A stretch of 64,000 nt of DNA from RPQJ01 sp963744735. Lineage in GTDB: Bacteria; Pseudomonadota; Gammaproteobacteria; Steroidobacterales; Steroidobacteraceae. Position numbers and translations under genes: made by a program. The stretch covers positions 1 to 64,000 of the forward strand of contig CAVUVH010000019.1 of the NCBI GenBank assembly GCA_963744735.1, written 5' to 3'. The notes under the pieces were generated by a model that did no database searches, had not been told where the DNA came from, and saw nothing but the letters and a program-made list of their open reading frames with translations. Positions 53,901-63,835 of the stretch are shown here, one piece after another. The first letter of the stretch is position 1. The number at the start of each line of letters is the position of its first letter.

Positions 53901-55217
53901 ATGACATCCACGAATTCGATCGGTCGCGTCGCGATGCTCGCAACGGCGAGCGTCGTCCTTGCTGCCTGCGGCGGAGGAGGGGGCGGCGGCGGTGGCGGTC
54001 CGCCCGCGAATCTGGTTCCGACAGCCTCCTTCACCGCTACGCCCGCGAAGGGCATGGTGTCGCTCGCGGTTGCAGTAGACGGCGCCGGCTCGCGTGACCC
54101 GGACGGTACCATCACCGGCTATCGGTGGAATTTCGGCGACGGTGCGACCGCCACTGGCGTTACCGCCTTGCATACGTACACGAAGCCCGGTCGCTTCCGG
54201 ATCGAACTGACTGTGACCGACAGCAAAGGTGCTGTAGACAGCACCGAGCACGCTGTCGTCTCGATGTCTCCGGTCGCGGCGACGTCGTACCAGGTGACGG
54301 AAATTCCTACCCTCGGCGGGTGGTACACCGAGCCGCGCAAGGTCAATAACGCAGGAGAGGTGACCGGCTTCTCCTATGTAGCCGCCACGAGTCACGCTCA
54401 CGCCTTCCTCTACCGCAACGGCACGATTCGCGACCTCGGCACGCTGGGCGGCGCAGCGAGCTATGGGCACGACATCAACGACTCGGGCGACGTAGTCGGG
54501 CACTCATTGACGGCCACCGGGGCGGACCGGGCGTTTTGTTACTGCAACGGCCTGATGCAGGAGTTGCCTACGCTCGGTGGGTCTTACGGACAGGCCTATG
54601 CCATCAACTCCGCGGGCACGATCGTCGGCCAGTCCGACGACGCCAGCGGGAATTACCTGGGATTCATCTACCGGTCCGGGTGGGCGAGCGCCATCGCTAC
54701 GCTTGGCGGCAATTACGGCGACGCGAATGCGGTGAACGACGTCGACCACGTGGCAGGCCGGTCGACGATAGCCGGCGGCTCGATGCACGCCTACCTGCTG
54801 CAGGGCCCGACGATGATCGACCTTGCCGCGGGCACGGCGGGTCGGGATTTCACCGTGTACGGGATGAACGACTCGGATGACGTCGTCGGCATGTGGATAC
54901 CCTTTGGCGCCGTCAGCGCGACGGGGTTCCTGTATCGCGACGGCGTGCTCAGTGAGATCACGGCCGGATACCACGAGCCGATCGACGTCAACAACGCAGG
55001 CGTCGTCGTGGGCTCGGCCCTGTTCGGCAACGAGAATCACGCCTTCGTCTGGGACGAGACAAGCGGAATGCAGGACCTCAATGCCCTGATGGGCCCAGGT
55101 GCCGATATGACGCTCGTCGTCGTGCAGGGCATCAGCGACGCGGGCCAGATCGTCGGCCAGGGCAACCGCGTCTCGAATGGTGCCCAGGTTGCCGTGTTGC
55201 TCACGCCCGTCTGGTAG
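53901..55217 (+). CDS. PKD-domain/HAF-repeat lipoprotein
   Basis: The 438-residue protein has a lipoprotein signal (VVLAACGG) followed by a run of ten glycines. Residues of about 40-120 form a PKD domain (SRDPDGTITGYRWNFGDGAT). The rest consists of repeated HAF units (LGTLGG ... AxxINxxGxVVGxS), a beta-propeller-like extracellular repeat family. It is probably attached to the outer membrane and may bind carbohydrate or protein. No enzyme motif is seen. Confidence 0.85.
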   Translation: MTSTNSIGRVAMLATASVVLAACGGGGGGGGGGPPANLVPTASFTATPAKGMVSLAVAVDGAGSRDPDGTITGYRWNFGDGATATGVTALHTYTKPGRFRIELTVTDSKGAVDSTEHAVVSMSPVAATSYQVTEIPTLGGWYTEPRKVNNAGEVTGFSYVAATSHAHAFLYRNGTIRDLGTLGGAASYGHDINDSGDVVGHSLTATGADRAFCYCNGLMQELPTLGGSYGQAYAINSAGTIVGQSDDASGNYLGFIYRSGWASAIATLGGNYGDANAVNDVDHVAGRSTIAGGSMHAYLLQGPTMIDLAAGTAGRDFTVYGMNDSDDVVGMWIPFGAVSATGFLYRDGVLSEITAGYHEPIDVNNAGVVVGSALFGNENHAFVWDETSGMQDLNALMGPGADMTLVVVQGISDAGQIVGQGNRVSNGAQVAVLLTPVW

Positions 55218-55325
55218 CGCCGGCTCGGCCAGCTCGACCCACGCCGCCGCCTTACAGTCCTAGGCATTCATCTCGCCGAATTACGTATCGATGTCTGTTC
55301 TGGTAGCGCGTCCGCCGATTCGAAC

Positions 55326-55637
55326 ATGACCATGCGGATCCATCATCACTTTGGAGAGGAATTGTCCGGCGACGGCCGCTGCCAGCCCGTCGATGCCCGC
55401 TACGCCTGGTTTGCGGCCCACGCATTGGCGACCGCACAGACGCTGTGGAGCGTGGCCGGCATCGACGAGAACTGGCGCCGTCCTGTTGACAGCATCATCC
55501 GCCAGCACTCTGCGTACCTGAGGGCGGGCGCGTTCGTGTGCGGCGACTACAGGCCGGACTTCGTCAGTTACGTGCGCTCAAGGGTGCCGGATCTCAAGTG
55601 CGCCCCGGTAATCGATGCGCCGCCTTGCGCATCTTGA
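55326..55637 (+). CDS. Uncharacterised 103-residue protein
   Basis: MTMRIHHHFGEELSGDGRCQ then PVDARYAWFAAHALATAQTL has gene-like composition with four Cys residues. No domain was recognised. There is no strong ribosome site. Confidence 0.35.
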   Translation: MTMRIHHHFGEELSGDGRCQPVDARYAWFAAHALATAQTLWSVAGIDENWRRPVDSIIRQHSAYLRAGAFVCGDYRPDFVSYVRSRVPDLKCAPVIDAPPCAS

Positions 55638-55794
55638 ATGCCGAACCCCAGGCAGCGTGTCAACTGCCATCAACCGTCCATTTCACAGATGGACGTCACC
55701 CCGAATTGTTGTATGCATTTCGAACTGATGTAAGGTGTTGCTGCGGCCCATGCCCGGCAAGATCACTCATCACCCGCCATTGACAGAAGACCAA

Positions 55795-57252
55795 ATGAAT
55801 GCGTTCGTCACTCGCAGGGTAGTACAGGCTGTCCTGCTCCTCGCCTCTTTGATATTGACAGCGGCCTGCGAGACAACGGGAGGCGTCGCCGATGAAGGGG
55901 AGCCCGTTTTCATCGGGGAAGAATCCGCTATTCAGGCAGCGCCCGGCGCTCCGATGCCGAAAGTGGGGGGCGAAGGGGAGGTTCCGCTGGCCGTTGCCGA
56001 GTCAGAGCATCCCGCGGATGTCCCGCCCGGCAAAGAGCTCGAGGAGGTGATCGTTGAGGCCCAGCGCGAACGTCACGAGGTGATCCTCGATCTCGTTTCC
56101 GAAGCGAAGTCCATTCTTCGTGACGTCGAACTCGACTACGTTTTCACGGGAAAAGGAAGGAAGGAAGCACTTCGCGGGCGTCCTGTCGTCTTTGCCCTGT
56201 GGAGCGAGGCGAAGCAGGAATGGATCATTGCGCACATCGAGATCCCCCGCCCTCCGGTCAAATGGAAGCCCGGAAGGAAGCCCTTTCCCTTCATCGTGCG
56301 GACACCCGGCGTCGAGGCACGGCACGTCAAGGGCACGGGGGCCGAGCGGCTGATGTTCGCCTTCTCGAAAGACGGTGAGCCACTCAAGGTTTACGGCAGG
56401 AAATTCCCCGTCTTCGACAGTGCCCTGATTGCGAAGAAGAGATGGCGAGCTGTCGTCGCGACCGCGAGGCCAATCGTCTATCTCCCGTCCAACGAAGACA
56501 CCCTCGATCCACTTTTTGTCAGTGGCGGGAAGGAATTCCTTCTCGACACGGCGCGAACGGCGATCGAGGAACTGCGTCTCGCCAGGGCACCCTCAGCGGC
56601 ATTTCCGGGGCAGCTGCTCGCGGACGTCGTGCCCGCTGAAGTCATCACGACCCTTGCGGTGATCGAACAAACAGACGATACCGACTTCGTGAAAAAGAAA
56701 GCCGGTGCGGTCGATGAGGTGCTGAGCCACTACGGACTGAAGCGGGAGGAGGCGTATCGGTACAGCGTTTCAAGCGCATCGGCCCTCGGCCCCATGCAGT
56801 TCACGAACAGGCGGGGAAATGGCACCTATGCGCTGGTGGTCCGGCGATGCCCCCAGGCAAAGCTCGACCCGAACTTTGAGCGCGGCGCGACGGACCTGCT
56901 GAACGCCATGAAGGCGGCGATCTGCCTCTTTGACATCGAGCTGTATCAGATGCGTTCCGATATTCGTTTCGCCTATCGTGACAACAAGGAGGTGCTTGGC
57001 ATCTTCCCGGTCGCTGCCTACAACGGTGGACCGAGGAATGTCACGAAGCTTCACGGTGTGATGAAAAGGATGGGCGTGAGGCTTGAAGACCTGCGTCCGC
57101 CAGGCGAGCAGCCCCCGGGCAACCCAGTGAGCTGCCCGTGTCTGTGGAAGGAGGATGCTTTCGGCGTCCGTCCCGTGACGATCCCCAGGTACAACAATGA
57201 GAATCGCTGGTACATCGAAAAGTACCAGAGCATCCTCAGCGTGTTCGAGTGA
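55795..57252 (+). CDS. Lytic-transglycosylase-like lipoprotein
   Basis: The 485-residue protein starts at ATG 55795 with a lipoprotein signal (LASLILTAACETT). Residues of about 120-250 form an unknown domain. The C-terminal part resembles SLT-type muramidases: the block SSASALGPMQFTNRRGNGTY and the later VAAYNGGPRNVTKL match the GxMQ and AYNxG motifs. A catalytic Glu is expected before them (PAEVITTLAVIEQTDD region). It would cut peptidoglycan in the periplasm. The assignment rests on motifs only. Confidence 0.7.
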   Translation: MNAFVTRRVVQAVLLLASLILTAACETTGGVADEGEPVFIGEESAIQAAPGAPMPKVGGEGEVPLAVAESEHPADVPPGKELEEVIVEAQRERHEVILDLVSEAKSILRDVELDYVFTGKGRKEALRGRPVVFALWSEAKQEWIIAHIEIPRPPVKWKPGRKPFPFIVRTPGVEARHVKGTGAERLMFAFSKDGEPLKVYGRKFPVFDSALIAKKRWRAVVATARPIVYLPSNEDTLDPLFVSGGKEFLLDTARTAIEELRLARAPSAAFPGQLLADVVPAEVITTLAVIEQTDDTDFVKKKAGAVDEVLSHYGLKREEAYRYSVSSASALGPMQFTNRRGNGTYALVVRRCPQAKLDPNFERGATDLLNAMKAAICLFDIELYQMRSDIRFAYRDNKEVLGIFPVAAYNGGPRNVTKLHGVMKRMGVRLEDLRPPGEQPPGNPVSCPCLWKEDAFGVRPVTIPRYNNENRWYIEKYQSILSVFE

Positions 57253-57428
57253 GAGATCGGGCCTGAGACCCGCTTGTCGCTCCTCAGGGATGATGCGAAT
57301 CAGTGTGAATTGCACCAACGTCACCAGGTAGCGATTTCCACTGATTGGCAAGGCAGCAAGAGGCGCGCATAGGGCGAATTCACCCGGTGGATTGCCGGCA
57401 CTGAATTCGAAGCCAGGGGAGAGTGGCC

Positions 57429-57686
57429 ATGAAATACATCACCGTATGGAGCATTCGGCCTGAAAACATGAAGGCAGTCATCAAGCGCTTCCAGGAAGGC
57501 GACCCGAAGATTCCGGGTGTGAAGATGACACGATTCCATGCCATGGGGACAGGCCGCGGCTTTTCGCTCGTCGAGTCCGACGATCCTGTTGCGGTCAGCA
57601 GACTGGCCAGCGCATGGAGCGATCTGGTGGACCAGAAGACAGTCGCCGTCGTGGGCGACGAGGAGATCGCCGCGGCTCTCAGGTAG
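57429..57686 (+). CDS. DUF3303-family small protein
   Basis: The 85-residue protein (MKYITVWSIRPENMKAVIKR) has AGGGGAG upstream; a GTG at 57423 is a second possible start. The single alpha/beta-barrel-like fold of DUF3303 ends in VAVVGDEEIAAALR. Cytoplasmic, function unknown. Confidence 0.75.
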   Translation: MKYITVWSIRPENMKAVIKRFQEGDPKIPGVKMTRFHAMGTGRGFSLVESDDPVAVSRLASAWSDLVDQKTVAVVGDEEIAAALR

Positions 57687-57689
57687 CGG

Positions 57690-58316
57690 CGACGGCGCTT
57701 GTTGCAAGGGCCCCGGCTGTACACCTGGGCGCGCACCTCAATGTCTCGCGCCAGTCGATGGGATGCCATGGACCGTTGATTGCACCGTTCTCTGCATTTG
57801 CGCTGCTGGGGGTCGTGTCAGTCGTGGATTTCGGCACCAGTTGCCATTACGACTTCTCGGGTCAGGAGATGCGGTTGGTGCGCGAGCCTGTCGACATCAA
57901 CACCGACGATCCAGCCGCGAGCATGACCTCGCTGCGAGTGATTGCCCGCGACTTCATGGTGGTACATCTCGGGCAGCTCGAGTTCCTTGCGGCAGTCGGA
58001 GCGAGGGGTGCGTGACGTCACGAGCTTTAGTCGGTGCTGGCAGGACGAGCCGGCTGCGCGACCTGTTCTGGACGGCGATGCTGCCAGGGTGTGCGCGACG
58101 ATCACGCAGCCGCGATAGCGGCACCCTGAATCAGGCGGTGACCGTGAACGGGAGATGCTGGCCAGCTCGACCATGCGGTGCCGAGGTCGAGCGATGGACA
58201 CGGTCCAGAGAAGGTCGTCCGACGAGGTCATTTGGAGGAGGTATTACTCCGGCTTATTGCCGCAGCCGGAGAGTGGAAAAATTGCAATCGCCAGCTCAAT
58301 AACAGGAGAAATTCGG
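57690..58316. other. Stretch without a convincing gene
   Basis: Frames are open on both strands here, but none has a ribosome site, a recognisable domain and coherent composition together. AGGAGA at 58303-58308 belongs to the next gene. Confidence 0.4.
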
Positions 58317-60353
58317 ATGAGCAAGGCATTCACATCGAACTGCATCTGGGCGGGAGTCGCCGGCTTGTTGTTCGCACCGCTGGTGGGCGCACAAGCGGTA
58401 TTCCCATTCGACTCACAAGTCACGCTGTCAGACCCGTGCGCGATATTCAACGCACCAACGGCTGATCCGAACATCACCCGTATCACGTACGGCGAAGACA
58501 TCGACTTCAATCTGACCGGACAGAGCCAGGCCATCATTGACGTTGACAGCCTGGGCAAAGTGCACCTCAAGTTCCAGGTCACGACGCACGGCGATGGCGT
58601 CGGCCAGACGTCGGGCATCAAGTACCAGTTCAAGTCAAAGGTGATGGTGAAATCCAACGTCGGCGGATATGACCCGCTGGGCCTTGATCCGTTGGACGAG
58701 GGCTTTGTTTACAACGGCAGCTTTGTCGCCAATGCCCGCATCAACGGGCAGGGCAGCGCCGGTGACGCCGGCGGAATTGCGCAGGGTGCGCAGGACAACG
58801 CCCTGCTGCGCTTCAAGCTCGGCCTGCACTACGCCAATGGCGAAGTTCGCAATTCCACGTCCGACTTCACGCTGCAGTGCGTGGCGTCGCCGTGGGCCAA
58901 CCTGATGAAGCAGCCGAATACGGCTAACAAGAAGCCGGTCGGTCGCGGATTCGGCGACGTCTGGAACAAGTACGCCTGGTCGATGAAGAGTTTCAACGGC
59001 GGCATGGTGGTCGGCACCAAGAACGCCTTCTATGACGTCACCGAGGTCCTCGACCGAGCGATGCGGTCAAGACAGTGCCTGGATCAGCAACTTCTATCAG
59101 GTTACGGTCAATCCACTCGCAGATTGCCTGCATGGAATTGTTCGCAGCCCCGAACTCAGGCACTTCGCCGGCGGCAGCGGATACGCGGTTCGCGGAAATC
59201 TGGCGCTTTGACTACGTGAAGAAGTCGTGGACCAAGGTCTTTGACGAAGGGAATGCGACGGATTCTCGCAGGGCTTCCGCTACATGGAAACCCACAACGG
59301 CAAGTTGTACGTGGGGTCGGACCTCGGCGCGTTCATAACGGGCGTTGATCTGTATGACAGGCGGACCCGTATGACTGGAGCTTCCCGGGATCGCAGCTGC
59401 TGGTGTCGACCGACGGCAAGAACTTCACGCGCGTACTGTCGTGCGATGGACCGGGCACGCCGTGCAATTCGACTACGAACGCTGACAATCCGTACGGATT
59501 GATCGGTACGCTACCCGAATTACACGGGTGCGGTGAACACCTCGATCCGTGCGATGGCCTCGTACAAAGGCGAGTTGTACGTCGGTACGTTCAATGTGAG
59601 CGGTGGACAGCTGTGGGCCTACCAGGAAGGCCGGACCTCGGACCCGAGTGGCGCTTCGTTCACAGCTTCCAGCCGGTAGCCGTCTACGGGTATCCGCCGC
59701 CTGATGACTATGCATCTGCCGAAGCCCGCGGTTGCCGAATTGCGCGTAGCGGGGGATACCCTGTACATCGGCATGGCCGGACCGGCGGGTAATAGCTACC
59801 TGTACAAGTACAACGGGCTCTGGCACGCCTGAGGTGGTCCGGGCCAGCCGTTCCTGAATCCGCAGACCAACATGGGCAACCTGAAGCTGTTCACCAGCAG
59901 CAAGGGTCTGCTCTACGTCGGCAACGTGGATCTCGACGTGGGTTTCTACCTGCAGGTTTACAACCCCGCAAACCGGCCAGTTCCGTGAGATCACGCGACA
60001 ACGGGTTCTTCAACCCCAACAACGCCTATGCGTGGTCGATGGCGGAGATCAACGGTCGCATGTTCGTCGGCACGTTCAACCAGGATTTCCTGAGTAACTT
60101 GCCGCGCGGAGAGGCCGAGCTGTGGTACTCGGATGATTCGATCAACTGGCAGCAGATGGCGCTGCCGCTCGATTGGGGCCTGTGGAACTACGGCATCCGT
60201 ACCATGGAAGTGGGCAACAAGATGCTGTTCCTCGGCGCCGCGTCCAATATGGCGGCTCCGGACCTCATCACGAAGCCTGTGCCGCTGAGCCCGGGCACGG
60301 AAGTGTGGACCATCCGATCGACGGCCGTCGCGCCGACGGGCAAGCAGAAGTAA
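58317..60353 (+). pseudogene. Decayed secreted beta-propeller-like protein
   Basis: It starts MSKAFTSNCIWAGVAGLLFA at 58317 with AGGAGA and a signal peptide. The first frame is intact to about 59060. After that the coherent pieces lie in changing frames: RFAEIWRFDYVKKSWTKVFD, METHNGKLYVGSDLGAFITG, SYKGELYVGTFN, LYIGMAGPAGNSYLYKYNG, and finally the last 120 codons (YAWSMAEINGRMFVGTFNQD) to the stop at 60353. The LYVG-type strands recur as in beta-propellers. At least five frame changes and a stop near 59831 indicate decay. The terminator downstream is still perfect. Confidence 0.7.
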
Positions 60354-60378
60354 CAAGCACCGACGGGTGCACATCGCA

Positions 60379-60416
60379 CCGGCCGGGAGGAGCAATCCTC
60401 TCGGCCGGCTTCTATT
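60379..60416 (+). terminator. Rho-independent terminator after the beta-propeller gene
   Basis: CCGGCCGGGAGG pairs with TCCTCTCGGCCGG (12 of 13) around AGCAA, followed by CTTCTATTT. Confidence 0.8.
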
Positions 60417-60615
60417 TGAGCGGGCGACGTCGCCGGCCGCGGCCGGCTGACACCTCGTCGCAACATTCCTGCTGCAGGATTCAGCAGAGCAAGTTGGACC
60501 GCGATGATGATCGTCGGGTCGGTGATGGCTTTCAGCGCCACGGCAATTCTTCGTGAGTTCAACCAGCGACTTCTGTGATCGATCGCAGCGGCGCGGATTT
60601 GAAAGGAGTTGAACC

Positions 60616-60972
60616 GTGACAAGTGCGACGGAACAGGCCGGCGTGATGCCTGACGAAGGCAGATTGCGATGCTTCGATCAGGCCGGCGAGCGCGGCAGGC
60701 AGGCGGGCGCCGCCTGGGCCGAAGATTCGGCGGAGTACCTCGACCTGAAGCGGTTGGCCGCGATTGCCGCGCACCACGGGTTCGACGGCGACCAGGCCGG
60801 GTACAGGGTGGTCAGCACGATCCTTGGCGAGCGGCATCTGACCAGGAAGGAGATTGCCGCGTTCCGCGAGACGTTCGGCCTGGCGCACGATGACGCTGAC
60901 ACCCAGAACCGGGAATACTGGCGGGGATTCGTCCAGAGCGCGCTCGAAGCGTACGAGGAATTCGCGATCTAA
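60616..60972 (+). CDS. Uncharacterised 118-residue protein
   Basis: It uses GTG 60616 with AAAGGAG upstream. The protein is acidic and helical (AEYLDLKRLAAIAAHHGFDG ... EYWRGFVQSALEAYEEFAI). No family was recognised. Its last codons overlap the end of the convergent deacetylase gene. Confidence 0.55.
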   Translation: MTSATEQAGVMPDEGRLRCFDQAGERGRQAGAAWAEDSAEYLDLKRLAAIAAHHGFDGDQAGYRVVSTILGERHLTRKEIAAFRETFGLAHDDADTQNREYWRGFVQSALEAYEEFAI

Positions 60973-61772
60973 CCGTGCATCCGCCCATGCGTGGCACTTG
61001 CCAGCGTGGGTTCAACCGCGCGTCGGGGCAGCGGCGGTATCAGCTGAGCTTCGGTGACGATGCTCCGGTCGCCGAGTCGGATAAACAGCCTTCGCCAGAA
61101 GGCTTCCATCGCCGGGTATCGGAGGTCCGCCGGATGTAATGCGGCCCGAAGGACCCGGCTCGTCGAGTGTCGTGCCAGCTGCGCTTGATTCCACAGCGGC
61201 GAGACCGTGCGCCGCCACGCGGCACGAGTGCTGACGACCAGGCTCGGTGCCGCGATCCTTTGACCGGATCGCACGACGAAGACTGCATCGCGGGTCGCAA
61301 GGTACTGCAGTGGCATCTCCTCCAGCGCGCACCGCGCTGAAGGACTCATGAGCCAGGCGGGGGCGACGAATCCCTTCGGCTGCCACCCGGCGGTGCGCAG
61401 GACGACCAGCCCGCGCAGGATGCGAGTCCTTGCAGTCTCGAAGTCGAGTCGCGAGAACTCACCTTCGCCGTCGGTGTAGATGCGCCGCGCCAGCCATTCA
61501 CGAATGCCGCGCGGGCTGGGACCCGTATCCGTGTGACGGTAGCCGTGCAGTACGATCTCGTCGCCCCGCAGGATGCGCGACTCGATGAACGAGGCGAAGC
61601 GACCATCCCGGTCGACCCGGCCCAATCCGTGGTAATCCGGGACGACCAGCAGCGCGACCGGGCCCAGGCCGAGGTCATCGAGGAAGGCGAGGGTGTTCGC
61701 GCAATCGTCGAGCGTTGCCGGCGCGACATCGTGTAACGAGATGCACAGCAGGCGACGTGTGTCAGCGGGCAT
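60969..61772 (-). CDS. DUF2334 polysaccharide-deacetylase-like protein
   Basis: The 267-residue protein starts MPADTRRLLCISLHDVAPAT. ISLHDVAP, DEIVLHGYRHTD and FVAPAWLMS are the metal-binding and NodB-like motifs of DUF2334, a family related to polysaccharide deacetylases. There is no signal peptide. It belongs to a minus-strand group with the glycosyltransferase and the LpxH-like diphosphatase, so a role in envelope glycolipid modification is plausible. Confidence 0.8.
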   Translation of the reverse strand: MPADTRRLLCISLHDVAPATLDDCANTLAFLDDLGLGPVALLVVPDYHGLGRVDRDGRFASFIESRILRGDEIVLHGYRHTDTGPSPRGIREWLARRIYTDGEGEFSRLDFETARTRILRGLVVLRTAGWQPKGFVAPAWLMSPSARCALEEMPLQYLATRDAVFVVRSGQRIAAPSLVVSTRAAWRRTVSPLWNQAQLARHSTSRVLRAALHPADLRYPAMEAFWRRLFIRLGDRSIVTEAQLIPPLPRRAVEPTLASATHGRMHG

Positions 61773-61834
61773 CCCGTATCCGTCGTTCGAGGGTGCCGGC
61801 AGTTGGCACGAACCCCGATTGTCCAGCCGTGAGG

Positions 61835-62860
61835 TTACGATATCGTTGCGGCATGCGGGCAATCGACCGGCGCGAGCGATGCGATGAACTGGTGAGTAGC
61901 CGCCTCCCAGGTGTAGCGAAGCGCATGCTCGCGGCATGCACGTCGGTCGAGATGGAGAGCATGTGAGCGCGGCCGCACGCAGGTCCTCGCTCGAGTACTC
62001 CGGTGACGCCGTTCACGACCACGTCGATTGGTCCCGTCACCGGAAAGGCGGCGACAGGAATGCCGCAGGCCATCGCTTCGAGCAGCACGAGTCCGAACGT
62101 GTCGGTACGGCTGGGAAACACGAAGACATCCGCGGCAGCGACGTGGCGCGCCAGCTCATCGCCGAAGCGATAGCCGGTGAAGACCGCACCGGCATATTTC
62201 CTGCGCAAGCTCTCGGTCGCCGGCCCGTCACCCACCACGAGCTTCGTGCCCGGGCAGGTCGAGCGCGAGAAACTCCTCGATGCCCTTCTCGACCGAGACG
62301 CGGCCGAAATACAGCCAGATCGGGCGCGGCAACTCGAGGAATGACTCGTCGCGTGGCCGGAACAGTTCCGTATCGACGCCGCGACTCCACAGCACGAGGT
62401 TGCGGAATCCTCGCTCTGCGAGAGCGTTCTGCATGGAAGGCGTGGCGACCAGCGTGTGCGCCGCACTGCCGTGAAACCAGCGCAGGAATGCATAGCTGAC
62501 CGCAACCGGAATCGGGACTCGAGCGCGCACGTACTCCGGGAACTGCGTGTGATACGAAGTTGTGAACGAGCGGCCGCGGCGCAGACACCAGCGCCGCGCA
62601 GCCAGTCCCAGCGGGCCTTCGGTGGCGATGTGAACGGCGTCGGGATCCAGGGCGTCGAGACGTCGCCGAACCCTCCCTGCCGCAAACAGCGACAGGCGGA
62701 TCTCCGGATAGGTTGGACACGGAACGGTGCGGAAATCGACGGGCGTGATGGCCGTGACTTCATGCCCGGCCTGCGACAACCTCTCGGCCGTGATGGTCAA
62801 CGTTCGGACGACGCCGTTGGTCTGCGGCAGCCAGGCGTCCGTGACCAGCGCAATCTTCAT
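61835..62860 (-). CDS. GT4-type glycosyltransferase, at least two frameshifts
   Basis: It starts MKIALVTDAWLPQTNGVVRT at 62860, overlapping the preceding stop (ATGA). The acceptor domain (TSYHTQFPEYVRARVPIPVA) is intact. Near 62250 an extra G shifts the frame; the second frame gives TKLVVGDGPATESLRRKYAG and the GT4 nucleotide-sugar motif FPSRTDTFGLVLLEAMACGI. Further shifts near 61950-62010 are needed to reach the tail REHALRYTWEAATHQFIASL and the TAA at 61835. Related proteins transfer mannose or glucuronate to diacylglycerol lipids. It may be a pseudogene, or the errors may be technical. Confidence 0.75.
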
Positions 62861-63684
62861 GCGGCTTGACCGAAGGGCACGACACCGTCCAGGAGAGGCA
62901 CTGCCTGCGTGCCGGTGAGGACTTCGGCTGTCTCAGTCCAGCGCAGCAGGCTGAGCCGTCCGGCGAAGTCCTCGACCAGCGTCGTGCAGCTCTCCACCCA
63001 GTCGCCGTCGTTGCAGTAGAGGATGCCGTCGATCTCCGTGATCTCAGCCCGATGGATATGGCCGCAGATGACGCCATCGACGCCACGGCGGCGGGCTTCG
63101 ACAGCCAGCGCCCGTTCAAAGTTGGCGATGTACTTCACCGCGTTCTTGACCTTGTGCTTGAGGAACGCGGCCAGCGACCAATACGGGTAGCCGAGCCTCT
63201 GCCGCACCGCATTGACGTATCGGTTCAGTCGCAAGGCCGCCGCGTAGGCATGATTGCCGACGGACTCGAGCAGCGGGCTCGCCCGCACGATGCTGTCGAA
63301 CTCGTCGCCGTGCAGCACCAGGAAGCGGCGTCCGTCCGCGGTCTCGTGGATCGCCTCGAGACGGATTTCGACGTTGCCCAGCGTCAAACCGTCATGGTCG
63401 CGAAATGCGCGGTCGTGGTTGCCCGGCACGTACACCACGCGAGTGCCGTGTTTCGCCTTGCCGAGAATCGTGCGGATGACGTCGTTGTGAGCCTGCGGCC
63501 AGTAGAAAGTGCGCTGCAGGCTCCACAGGTCGATGATGTCGCCAACCAGGTAAATCTGTTCGCACTCGACCCGGCGCAGGAAGTCGAGCAGGAACTCCGC
63601 CCGGCATCCCTTGAAGCCCAGGTGGACGTCGGAGATGAAGACGCTGCGCAGGCGCAACGTGGATTGCGGTGGCTTGGGGGTCAT
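62857..63684 (-). CDS. UDP-2,3-diacylglucosamine diphosphatase-like phosphoesterase (LpxH family)
   Basis: The 275-residue metallophosphoesterase has the motifs ISDVHLGF, VGDIIDLW, PGNHDRAF, VLHGDEFD and CGHIHRAE in the order of calcineurin-like enzymes. The closest arrangement is the LpxH/UDP-2,3-diacylglucosamine diphosphatase group, which makes lipid X for lipid A. The longer insert (SLAAFLKHKVKNAVKYIANF) is typical of the variant group next to glycosyltransferases. The ATGA overlap with the glycosyltransferase indicates an operon. Confidence 0.85.
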   Translation of the reverse strand: MTPKPPQSTLRLRSVFISDVHLGFKGCRAEFLLDFLRRVECEQIYLVGDIIDLWSLQRTFYWPQAHNDVIRTILGKAKHGTRVVYVPGNHDRAFRDHDGLTLGNVEIRLEAIHETADGRRFLVLHGDEFDSIVRASPLLESVGNHAYAAALRLNRYVNAVRQRLGYPYWSLAAFLKHKVKNAVKYIANFERALAVEARRRGVDGVICGHIHRAEITEIDGILYCNDGDWVESCTTLVEDFAGRLSLLRWTETAEVLTGTQAVPLLDGVVPFGQAA

Positions 63685-63835
63685 GTTCGCTCTCTCCCGT
63701 GGCCTTGCTCGCTGGGGGAGATTGCCGACGCTTCATGACGACGGCGTGAACGCTGCAAGAAATGCTCATGACAATCAGCGTGGTAGGTGGCAAATCTCCA
63801 CGGTGGCTGACGATATGTAAAGCGAATGCAATCTC

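Noticed and set aside
57614..58231. Open frames on both strands between the DUF3303 gene and the propeller gene
   Set aside because: Neither strand gives a coherent protein with a start signal; no call made.
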